Assembly (NCBI GenBank): GCA_951812925.1
Contig: OX638372.1
Location: forward strand, 69,581,407-69,645,406
DNA from: Calliopum simillimum
Lineage: Eukaryota > Arthropoda > Insecta > Diptera > Lauxaniidae
Length of the DNA: 64,000 nucleotides
Direction of reading: 5' to 3'
Shown: piece by piece, positions 33,431 through 43,344 of the stretch
How positions within the stretch are numbered: the stretch's first letter is position 1
Layout of the letters: every line of letters starts with the position of its first letter
The notes under the pieces: model-generated
Told to the model about the DNA's origin: nothing
Databases searched by the model: none
The model's input: the letters and a program-made list of their open reading frames with translations, nothing else
Position numbers and translations under genes: made by a program

Positions 33431-35263
33431 ATAACACTGTGGAACAAAATTTGGCCAACAAAAGTTTACTCGGATCTGACGCTGCGGGGTGAAAATATAG
33501 GCCAAAATTAAAGACCATTTGGCTCAGTTTGTTCAAATTGGCTCTAGTTTTTGAGAAAAGGCCGTTTGAATTTTGTACCTTGAACTATGTGGTTTTTTCG
33601 ATATATCTCGTAAGTTGACTGAGTTTTATTGCATTTAGTGGTGGGGTTTTGTTCGTCTAATCCATATCCAATCTTTCACTACCAAATAAGTATTTTTGGA
33701 TGCACTTTTGGCAAGTTAGAGCACAAAATTCCCAAAAAAGTGATATGTTTCGCCTTTTATGACATTCGGCTCAATAGTAATCACCCGAGTGGTAAATTTA
33801 TGCCTTTTAACCTATAGCTGAGATCCATACAAACACTTTGATATAATATATGTGGCATATGGGCAAAAATTTCTCAAGTGAGCCACCTAAGAAATCAAAC
33901 GTAAAAAAGGCTTTAACAAAATGATGTTTTATAACAACTAGTAAAGATTTTGTAAAAATGTTTTTTTTTAGAGATATTTAGCATAGGTCGGGGAATAAAA
34001 TGGTACTTTTTTTTTGGACCAAAATTTTTAATTTATTATCGAAAATCATTATTTCAATTAGGTACATAAAACTTAAGTAACTTCTCCGCCTCTGAGAAAA
34101 CTATAAAAAATATGTGGGCACTCTCCACTTGTCAAAAAACTATATCATAGAAAAAAAATTGGGGTAATCGATATTGGTTCAAAAGTTATTAACAATATAG
34201 TGATGTCGTGCAAGTCTTTTTTCAGCAGAAGAGAAAAACAAGGCATCCTACGAAAAAGTGTATATGGCATAAAATGCTTAGAATTATCTAAGGGATACGT
34301 GTGAGTTGTTTTGGAACATATCAAATTTTTTTTTTCGGACCTTTTGAAAAATTATAAAATGTCTCAAAAAATTCTGAAAAAATTCACACATATTCCTTAG
34401 ATAACTCTAAGCATTTCATGCCATATACACTTTTTTCGTAGGATGCCTTGTTTTTCTCTAATGCTGAAAAAAGACTTCGACGACATCACTATATTGTTAA
34501 TAACTTTTGAACCAATATCGATCACACCAATTTTTTTTCTGGAATATAGTTTCTTGACAAGGGGAGAGTGCTTACCTATTTTTTATAGTTTTCTCAGAGA
34601 CGAAGAAGTTGCTTTATTTTTATATACCAATTTGAAATAGGGATTTTCAATAATAAATGAAACATTTTTTTACAAATCAAAAACACCATTTTATTCCCCG
34701 ACCTATGCTAAATATCTCTAAAAAAAAAAAAAACATTTTTACAAAATCTTTACTAGTTGTTATAAAACATCATTTTGTTAAAGCCTTTTTTACGTTTGAT
34801 TTCTTAGGTGGCTCACTTAAGAAATTTTTGCCCATATGCCACATATATTATATCAAAGTGTTTGTATGGATCTTAGCTATAGGTTAAAAGGCATAAATCT
34901 ACCACTCGGGTGATTACTATTGAGCCGAATGTCATAAAAGGCGAAAAATATCACTTTTTTGGGAATTTTGTGCTCTAACTTGCCAAAAGTGCATCCAAAA
35001 ATACTTATTTGGTAATAAAAGATTAGATATGAATTAGACAAACAAAACCCCACCACTAAATGCAATAAAACTCAGTTAACTTACGAGATATATCGAAAAA
35101 ACCACATAGTTCAAGGTACAAAATTCAAACGGCCTTTTCTCGAAAACTAGAGCCAATTTGAACAAACTGAGCCAAATGGTCTTTTATTTTGGCCTATATT
35201 TTCACCCCGCAGCGTCAGATCCGAGTAAACTTTTGTTGGCCAAATTTTGTTCCACAGTGTAAT
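33431..35263. repeat. 1.83-kb near-perfect palindrome
   Basis: ATAACACTGTGGAACAAAAT faces its inverse TTTTGTTCCACAGTGTAAT. The arms are about 880 bases each with a loop of roughly 60 bases near 34316-34376. Paired blocks run the full length (for example GGATCTGACGCTGCGGGGTG, GGTGGGGTTTTGTTCGTCTA, GCAGTTTAGCATAGGTCGGG-like and ATGCCATATACACTTTTTTC). Mirrored frames of 62 codons at 33629 and 34877 are simply the two arms. No gene. Confidence 0.9.
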
Positions 35264-35550
35264 TTAAATCAACCAATAAGAACTGGGTGATTGAAGAGGA
35301 AGTTACAGACATAAATCACGCTAATTGCTATTTTGAGATCTATCCAAGTGCTAAGGATATCACAACTATTTCGTTCCTTACAGGCTTTTTGAAGCATCCC
35401 AGACAGCTTACTAGGCTTGTTCTTACATGTACCAAATTCCATGCATCTAGCTTAATCCGTTCGGCCGACAGTTAAGGCTTAACATAAAAATCTGAAAAAA
35501 CTAGGAAAAATTTATTTTCGATTTAAATTTTTTTGTTGATCCCAGACTGG

Positions 35551-36031
35551 CGCACAGTGTCGGGAGCCCATATATAGAGCGGCCAAAACTAGTAAACGTT
35601 ATCCGATTTTGATGAAATTTTGCTCAGTAGTGTTTTTTGATAAGGATAAGAAAATTTAAAAAAATGGGCGTGGTCCGCCTCTTTTTAAGCCTACTCCCAG
35701 TATAAAAGTGTTAGTATCGTGTGATTTTTTAGAAGTTTTCTATACATTTACAAAAAATAAATATTATCCTTCTAAATGCTTTTTGATTTTTTACGATCGG
35801 ATAAGAAGCAAAAAAGTTACAGCAGCAATAACTTAAAATTAAAGTGAAAAATTTCAATTTAGGAAATTCATTCATTTAAGAAAGCAAAAAAGAAGACTCT
35901 TACTTAAAAATATTGAATTTGAGAACTATGCAATTTAAAAGATAAAATCTTAAGCTTTAAATGCTTTTTAATCTATTTTGATCGGCTAAGAAAAAAAAAA
36001 GTTATGGGCGTTTGAGTTCAAAATTAATATA
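35551..36031. repeat. Distant relative of the family-C terminus
   Basis: CGCACAGTGTCGGGAGCCCA then a TCCGATTTTGATGAAATTTT-like block parallels the C-family end (CGCACAGTGCGTTGAGCCC, ATATCGATGAAATTTGGTAC). The rest is AT-rich. The other end is not seen before the Helitron. Just upstream, 35427-35476 shares ACCAAATTCCATGCATCTAG with the inverse of 40390-40425. Confidence 0.45.
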
Positions 36032-37555
36032 ATAGTACCTGGAGACCGATCCCTGCTCGGTCAACAATCTGATCTTATTATTTTAGACGATGTTTTTATT
36101 CAAAGCTATTTTTTGTTATGAAATTCGTACCTTTTAACCTCCAATGCTTTCAAAATGATAAATTAACCGATGAGAAAAATAATAAGAAAAAACTCGGAAA
36201 ATATCGAATGGTATAGAAAAATATCAAGAACTCCAAATATTTTAAGAGAAATAGAATGACTTAAAATAAATAAATGGGATACGCCACGCACCCAAAATAT
36301 TTCGTCTCTTGTATGGGGGCTGAAATATGGTATCATCATGCCTCGGAAAGTTCATTCCATTTTTTTTTTTTTTGTGCATGAGTTATTAACTAAAATTTTT
36401 ATTTTGGAAAAAAGTGGGCGTGGCAATTATTGAACAAAGCCCACTTTTCGTTATGCTTTAGATACTCGTGATCCAGATCCGCATACCAAATTTCATCAAA
36501 ATATGTTGTACCATTTGCGTTAAATAGCATTTAATTTGTTTTACTTGTATGGGAGGTTCCACGCCCACCTGCGATATTTTGCCCACTTTCAGCTCGTAGG
36601 TGCCTCATAAAAAGAAGATTCCCTACAGTTTAATTCAGAAAGATTGCTTTAGTAGTTTTCTTTTTATAGCGTATTAAATTTTTGTGGGCGGTGCCACGCC
36701 CTCCAACGAGTTTTCCTAATATAACGGCATATCACATATTAAAACTTGTTTTCAGGGGAAAATATTTTAAATTTTCATTAAAATTGTTGAATTCGAGTAA
36801 TATTGAATTAAAATTTTCAATGGTTAAAAAAGGGGCGTGGCACTTCTTAGATACCTCCCACTTTTCGGTTATTACAAGGCATTGATAAGAAGTACCTACA
36901 TACCAAATTTCATTAAAATATCTTGTAACATTTGCGAGAAATAGCATTTAACATATTTTGCTTGTATGGGAGGTTCCACGCGCAATGGCGACATTTCACC
37001 CATTTTCAAATCAGAGATGCCCTATTGCAATTAGGCTCCTCACAGTTAATTTCAGAATGTTTGCTTTATTGGTTCTCTTTTTATACCGTTTTATATTTTT
37101 GTGGGCGGTGCCACGCCCTTCAACGAGTTTTCCCAATATAACGTCGTATTACATATGAATCCTTGTATTCAAAGGTAATATCTCGTAAATTTTCATAAAA
37201 ATTGTTGGAGTCGTTTTCGATCCCGCTCATTTTTTGTCTGTTACAAGGCAATATTAAGCCGTAGCCGCTCACCAAATTTTGTCCAAATACCTTGTATGGT
37301 TTGTGAGTTACGACCAAATCAAATTTAAAATTTAGTGCAGTGCCACGCCCTCTGGTGAGCATTTACAAAGTTCAAACCTAGCTCATTCTTCATTGTTTGC
37401 TAATATCTAACCTTATTCCAAGTTTCATTGAAATCGCTGCAGCCGTTTTCGAGAAAAAATATTGGCACAGAAATAAGTACAAACAAAAAAACAAAAAAAC
37501 GAAAAAACGAAAAAACAAAAAAACATACAATTTTAGCTCCTATAAGAAGAGAAGA
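36032..37555 (-). mobile_element. Non-autonomous Helitron, copy 2
   Basis: Inverted relative to copy 1. On the minus strand it starts TCTTCTCTTCTTATA after A and ends hairpin (36044-36062), 12 bases, CTAT, then T. Alignment to copy 1 runs across the whole length with indels; the tandem unit period here is about 417 bases (TTTGTGGGCGGTGCCACGCC at 36681 and 37098). An (AAAAAAC)n-like tract at 37480-37525 is specific to this copy. Confidence 0.85.
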
Positions 37556-38335
37556 TATTTACAATTTTGGTACTCGTTTTTTTTAGAAAACAAAAAAAGG
37601 ACTCTTAAAAATTACATATTTCGGTCAATTTTTATGCTAAAAAGATGTTTAAAATACCAAAATGTGAAGAATTGCATCAACTTTAATTTTTTGTTCCGAC
37701 TAACAGTTTTTAAGTTATTGTTCAAAAAATTAATTTTTTGGTCTTTGAACCCTCAAAATGGGGAGTTAAACCCCTTATTGAGCAAGAAAATTTTTTTTGT
37801 AAAGTTATTATTTTCCGATAAAAAACTGTGTCAAGTTTCAAGTTCCCAGCAATTTTTTCCTTTTAGATATTTAATTTTACTGTTCTAAGAATATTAATTT
37901 TTTATTGAATTTTAATCGAGGTCACTTTAAAAAATTGACGAAAAAAAAAATTGGGGCACATTGGGGCACTTTTTTTTTCTGCTTATACACTGTACTTTTT
38001 TCTTTTGTTTCTAATTAAGGCAGTAGGGTCATTTGCGTCATTCTTTTTTTATGGTCTCCCAAACTTTTCATTAAAATTCACAAATAAGCAAAAAAAACAC
38101 ATGTCCAATTAAGTAACTGTAAACAAAACGTTAGTACAAAACTCTGCTCAAAAATTCCTCTACTATATAGGAAAAATGTCATTTATTCCTCAAAAGTTGG
38201 TTTTTACTTAGGTATTTAGTAACATAGGCCTGCTTTTGATTTAAGAATCATGGAACGAAATTTTTTTTTTTGTGACATTTATTCTATCTTTACAAAACTC
38301 TAAGTTTACGGGGCTCGTATAACTATGCTATTAAG
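37556..38335. other. No gene recognised
   Basis: AT-rich. A 163-codon plus-strand frame at 37397-37888 starts inside the Helitron and is Lys/Phe/Leu-rich with a homopolymer-like start; it crosses the element border, so it is not a gene. Confidence 0.45.
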
Positions 38336-40273
38336 ATATGAATGGGTTTATTTGAAAGTGGAATAAGTCCAATTCCAGAAAAATTGAGTTTATGGTAGTT
38401 ATAGCTAGCTATATATGTCCTCTATTTATATTGAAAATTACAGACTCGTTAGACCACGATTTCATCATAAATTACTCAAAAGAACTTTTCATGAAAAGCA
38501 TTTTTACAATAATGATTTTTTTGAAAGTGGAATAAGTCCATTTTTTCATCTACTGCTACACAGAAGATATTGCTTTTAATTCAATTTAAAAATATTGGCA
38601 AACGCTATTTAACTGGTGTTAAGTGTTTACCACTGTAAATCTACCAAATTTTGTTATGCTGTAAAAATTTTTACAGGTGTAATAGAAAATAGTCGAGTTT
38701 TTTTGGTCTGAATGGACTTATTCCACTTTCATTTATAATAAATTTAAAAATTTGTTATACTTTTGTATGACTTATTCCATTTTTACTCACAAAATATTTT
38801 GTAAACTAAAGCAAAGGAAAATTAAAACTTAGAAAAATTGTACTTTAAAAACTGTTGTTGTTTTTTTTTTCTTTTATTTTTGCCCAAATAGGGCTCTGGG
38901 AAATAATTACAACAACAACAACAACAACAAAAAGTTCTTGTCGGACCTACTTTCGGAGATATAGCCATCGGAAGATCGAGATATATCTTTTATAAAAACT
39001 ATTATAAGTTGGGAACCCCTGAAAGGATTTCAATAATGTTAGTGTGATACGAAAGATATATTAATTTGCTATAAAATCAACCCGAAAAAATTTTTAATGC
39101 GAGTGGTGGTTATGGAGATATTGCAAATTTCCAGAAATTTTGATAATTTTTTTTTTTAAAGCACTATTTTTCCAAAAACTGTATCATTAACGCATAGTTT
39201 TAGTAACATAAAATGAAAGCTTAATTTATTTCTTTTCATTCAACATGTAATTTGTACCTGATTTCTTGCATTACAAATTTTTTTTTATAGGAAAACAAAA
39301 AAGTAAGTTATTGAAAAGCATCGAAAAGTCTACAGGAATCGGAATTGATCGAAAACTATGCAAAAACATCGTTATTGTTGTAATTGTTATTTTTGTTGTT
39401 GTTGTTGCTGGTATTATTGTTGTTCTTGTAATGTTTTGCAAAATTTCATGAAAATTTCTTTAGTTTACTTTTTTGTTTTCCTATAAAAAAAAGTATGCTA
39501 GTGCAAGAAATCAGGTACAAATTACATGTTTAATGAAAGGAAATAAATTGGGCTTTCATATTATGTTACTAAAACTATGCGTTAATGATACAGTTTTTGG
39601 AAAAATAGTGCTTTAAAAAAAAAAAATTATCAAAATTTCTGGAAATTTGCAATATCTCCATAACCACCACTCGCATTAAAAATTTTTTCGGGTTGATTTT
39701 ATAGCAAATTAATATATCTTTCGTATGACACTAACATTATTGAAATCCTTTCAGGGGTTCCCAACTTATAATAGTTTTTATAAAAGATATATCTCGATCT
39801 TCCGATGGCTATATCTCCGAAAGTAGGTCCGACAAGAACTTTTTGTTGTTGTTGTTGTTGTTGTTGTTGTAATTATTTCCCAGAGCCCTATTTGGGCAAA
39901 AATAAAAGAAAAAAAAACAACAACAGTTTTTAAAGTAAAATTTTTCTAAGTTTTAATTTTCCTTTGCTTTAGTTTACAAAATATTTTGTGAGTAAAAATG
40001 GAATAAGTCATACAAAAGTATAACAAATTTTTAAATTTATTATAAATGAAAGTGGAATAAGTCCATTCAGACCAAAAAAACTCGACTATTTTCTATTACA
40101 CCTGTAAAAATTTGTACAGCATAACAAAATTTGGTAAATTTACAGTGGTAAACACTTAACACCAGTTAAATAGCGTTTGCCAATATTTTTAAATTGAGTC
40201 GTACGCAAACCCTTCAATATCTCAGTTTATGAAAAAGTGGACTTATTCCACTTTCAAAAAAACCCATTCATAT
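38336..40273. repeat. 1.94-kb palindrome with GTGGAATAAGTCCA motifs
   Basis: ATATGAATGGG faces CCCATTCATAT. Arms of about 800-950 bases pair up to 39308/39461, leaving a loop of about 150 bases with GTT-rich repeats. The core GTGGAATAAGTCCA (or its inverse) occurs six or more times, clustered near both ends. The CAA microsatellite in the left arm (38909-38931) and the GTT one in the right arm (39842-39870) differ in length. The left tip appears twice (38346 and 38519), so about 150 bases were inserted or duplicated there. Confidence 0.9.
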
Positions 40274-41083
40274 ATTAATTTTTTGTTTTAAATTCTATTA
40301 GTTTAATTATACTTAACAATATGCTATCCTTGATAGGTTCATTTTTAAGACTTTAACTTTGACCTTTTGGCCGCACTCGCGACACTGTGTGGCGGCCAGA
40401 CGGATCCAGCTAAATGCATGGAATTTGGTACTGATAACGACAATATCACTAAGCTACTTGAGACTCAAATTGGACCTGATCGCTTAATCTTCACGCATAT
40501 TTCTCAAACAATGTTTCAACGAGCCAATATGGGAGGTAGGCGCGAACATTAACCGATCACGTTCATTTTTAATTCTGATCAGAAGATGGCTTAATCCTTT
40601 TGGGAGAAATCGTAATTTAAAAAAAAGATGTATCGAGGTCTTGGAGCAAACAATTTGTAATGTAGTGTAAACGGGAACCTTCCAAGGAATGCAGTTTTCA
40701 CATATTTTTAATCTTTATCTATGTTTGGACTGTTTGGCTGTATTTGCCCTCAATTTATTTATGAAAATTCGTATGCATAACGTTACCAACGTTGCTTAAC
40801 GTCTATAAATTCACCAAAAATAATTTTTTCAGCGCAATTATAAATTCAATCGTAACTTGGATCCTTTACCTTCCAGTTATAGAATGTGTTTGGGAAAATA
40901 CATTACTAGATTCGTAGATTTTTCAGAAAATGTTCACTGACCTCGAAAATTGCTTACAAAAAAAAAAATAACGTTACCAACGTCATTTATACTCTTATTA
41001 CTCCAAAGCCATAGGTGATAGACAAAAACTTTGTTCCTATGAAATATTAGTCTTAAGAAGCCAATTGAAAAATTGTTGCCATT
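40274..41083. other. No gene; direct repeat ATAACGTTACCAACGT
   Basis: ATAACGTTACCAACGT stands at 40777-40792 and again at 40968-40983. 40376-40425 (GGCGGCCAGACGGATCC, AGCTAAATGCATGGAATTTG) resembles the inverse of 35427-35476. The 61-codon frame at 40367 has no motif. Confidence 0.45.
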
Positions 41084-42245
41084 AATTCGCGACCTTAGAA
41101 CAACAGGGTTCTAACTGACATTTTTTGTGAAATTGAGTTATATATTGCTTCGTACTAAATAGACCACGCTCTTTCGATTACCGCTACTCAAATTTTTCTA
41201 TCTCGTATGGTTTCTGAGGTAACTAATGAAATTGAGATGCACAAGGTTCTATCTACACATATTCAAATTGAAATTAATTTCACAAAGTTCTAACAGCCAG
41301 ATAGAACTTTGTGCTTCTGTAAGAGAGCAGGCTTAATTGGACATTAGATAAAATCGTGTAATTTTGTTAAACAAGCCCCAATTTCGAGCCGACATGGCTC
41401 ATTTTGTTAGTAATTGAACATAGAAAAAACCGGCACTTAAGATTTATGCAGTTTTTGAAAAAAGGTCGAAAAACAGTTTTGGAAAATTGAAGAATTCAAA
41501 TCAAAAATAGTCATTTTTAATAAACTTTCCAACGCTGAATCCGAATCTGGCATCAGATTTGCTATATCTTATATGGTTTCCGAGATATCCTACTCCAAAT
41601 GCTCAAAAATGATCAAAAACACGATTTTTGTGGTTGTGTAGAAGACGTCCAAAATTGTTTTACTCTTTTCTATTGAATGCAACATTTTAGTACTATTCTT
41701 TGTCTTCAAAATGAGCTATAAACTGGCCTTGTGTGATTTTTCTTTAAAAAGTTATACTCGCTTTAAGTGATACATAAAGGTATGTCAATTTTTCAAAAAC
41801 GCTTTTTCGACCTTTTTCCAAAAACTGCATAAATCTTAAGTGTTGGTTTTTTGTAAGTCCATTTACTAACAAAATTAGCCATGTCGGCTCAAAATCGGGG
41901 CTTGTTTAACAAAATTACATGATTTTAACTAATTTGCCTATTCTCTTACAGAAACACAAAGTTCTATCTGGCAGTTAGAACCTTGTTTCTCAATTTCAAG
42001 TACCTTATCGTTTAGCAACAAAGCTCTATCGATTTTTTTAAACTTAAATTCCTTATAAACTAGACAACGTATTTAAATTATTTTTGTATCAATGAAATCC
42101 TCGCGAGAATCAAATGCTTGTAATATAAATAATATTGTGATTAAAATCAATTCAAAAAACTTATGCGACACGAAATATTCAAACATAGATTTCTCGAAAG
42201 TGATGTGAGTGTAGATAGAACCTTGTTGTTCTAAGGTCGCGAATT
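41084..42245. repeat. 1.16-kb palindrome with TAGAAC motifs
   Basis: AATTCGCGACCTTAGAACAA faces TTGTTCTAAGGTCGCGAATT. Inner pairs include AAAACTGCATAAATCTTAAG and ATTTTGAGCCGACATGGC. Short inverted and direct copies of GGTTCTA/TAGAAC (e.g. AGATAGAACTTTGTG, CACAAAGTTCTATCTGG) are dotted through both arms. The centre (41540-41770) carries GCTGAATCCGAATCTGG and is shared with 57130-57370 and, inverted, with 540-680. Confidence 0.85.
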
Positions 42246-43104
42246 TTTTTTATCCTAAGTTTTTTTTTATATTTTTTTTAATTTTTTAAAATATGTGCCT
42301 TCAGGCAAACGGACTAGTTCAAGTGTAGTTCATTAGCTAGTCCGACTTCAATCCCTTTTGCATACAAGCAACTGTTCTTTTTTGTGTGTTAATGTCCTAC
42401 GAAATTTCAACTGTCCCATTCCGCATTACGTTTACAACAGTCCGGGGTTAGTTGTGGTGTGAAGTAGTCTTTTAACAACTAGTCTTCAGCCAGTGGTTTC
42501 GTGTGTAGTCATCCTAAGTATGTATAGTAATATTCCTTTTTTTTTTGTGATTTGAGTTTATATTTTCTTTAAATAAATTAAATAAAGTTAAATTACATTC
42601 ATAACAACATTCACAAAAATGAATTCATTAATTGAATTTTTTTCCACATTTTATTTTGACACATAATTCAAGTGACACAAAACACAAATTATTCAAAAGC
42701 AAATACGGAAATTGTATTTTGTTTTCGTTATTTTCCCCTACAAACTACAAGCTGATATTAAACTGATCCCCACTGCATCCCTTTCTCACTAGTTTCGGGA
42801 TAGTACTAACCGTGAACTAGTATTTTTTGTAGACTGTCAACTATTTTTACAGCAGGGGTATTTCGAAATATGAAATTCAATAATTTGAAACAAGAAGAGT
42901 AACTTTTTAAGTAATTTTCTGTGCTGGACCTTATACGGAAGTTAAAAGTACCAATTTTTTCCTTCGAAACGCGATTTGAATTATAAATATTTATCCCTTT
43001 TTTTTATCTCCAAAGTTCCATAACCCAAACATTTTAAAAAAGGGGAAAAAAAGTTATTTTTTGTTTTTTCAGTTTACAACATTTCGGAGAAAAATATCGA
43101 CGTA
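42246..43104. other. No gene recognised
   Basis: 42300-42520 has balanced composition; the rest is AT-rich. No repeat ends or motif-bearing frames. Confidence 0.4.
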
Positions 43105-43344
43105 GGCCCCTATTGCGGTTGTCGATTTGCGATAACATCGATGGCCATCGATTATTTCTACTAGCCCTATCTTTGAAACCTCTGCACCGGTTTGAATAAA
43201 GTTTTCGCCATTTGATTGCAATGACTTTAAATGACATGTAAGATATAAATCAGTGGAATCGGTGATGTAGTTTCAAAGATAGGGCTAGAAGAAAAAATCG
43301 ATGGCAATCGATTTTATCGCAAATCGACAACAGCAATAGGGGCC
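43105..43344. mobile_element. 240-bp fold-back MITE with GGCCCCTATTGC ends
   Basis: GGCCCCTATTGCGGTTGTCG faces its inverse over about 75 bases per arm, including GATTTGCGATAAMATCGAT and CTAGCCCTATCTTTGAAAC, with four differences. A TA lies next to the left end and, one base further, the right end. Non-coding; the 67-codon antisense frame spans an arm. Confidence 0.8.

Noticed and set aside
33629..35065. Two 62-codon frames with nearly identical peptides on opposite strands
   Set aside because: They are the same repeat read from both arms of the palindrome, not a gene pair.
37397..37888. 163-codon plus-strand open frame
   Set aside because: It starts inside a Helitron, crosses the element border at 37555 and is rich in Lys/Phe from A/T runs.
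38880..39880. CAA/GTT microsatellites as separate loci
   Set aside because: They are mirror positions within the arms of one palindrome.
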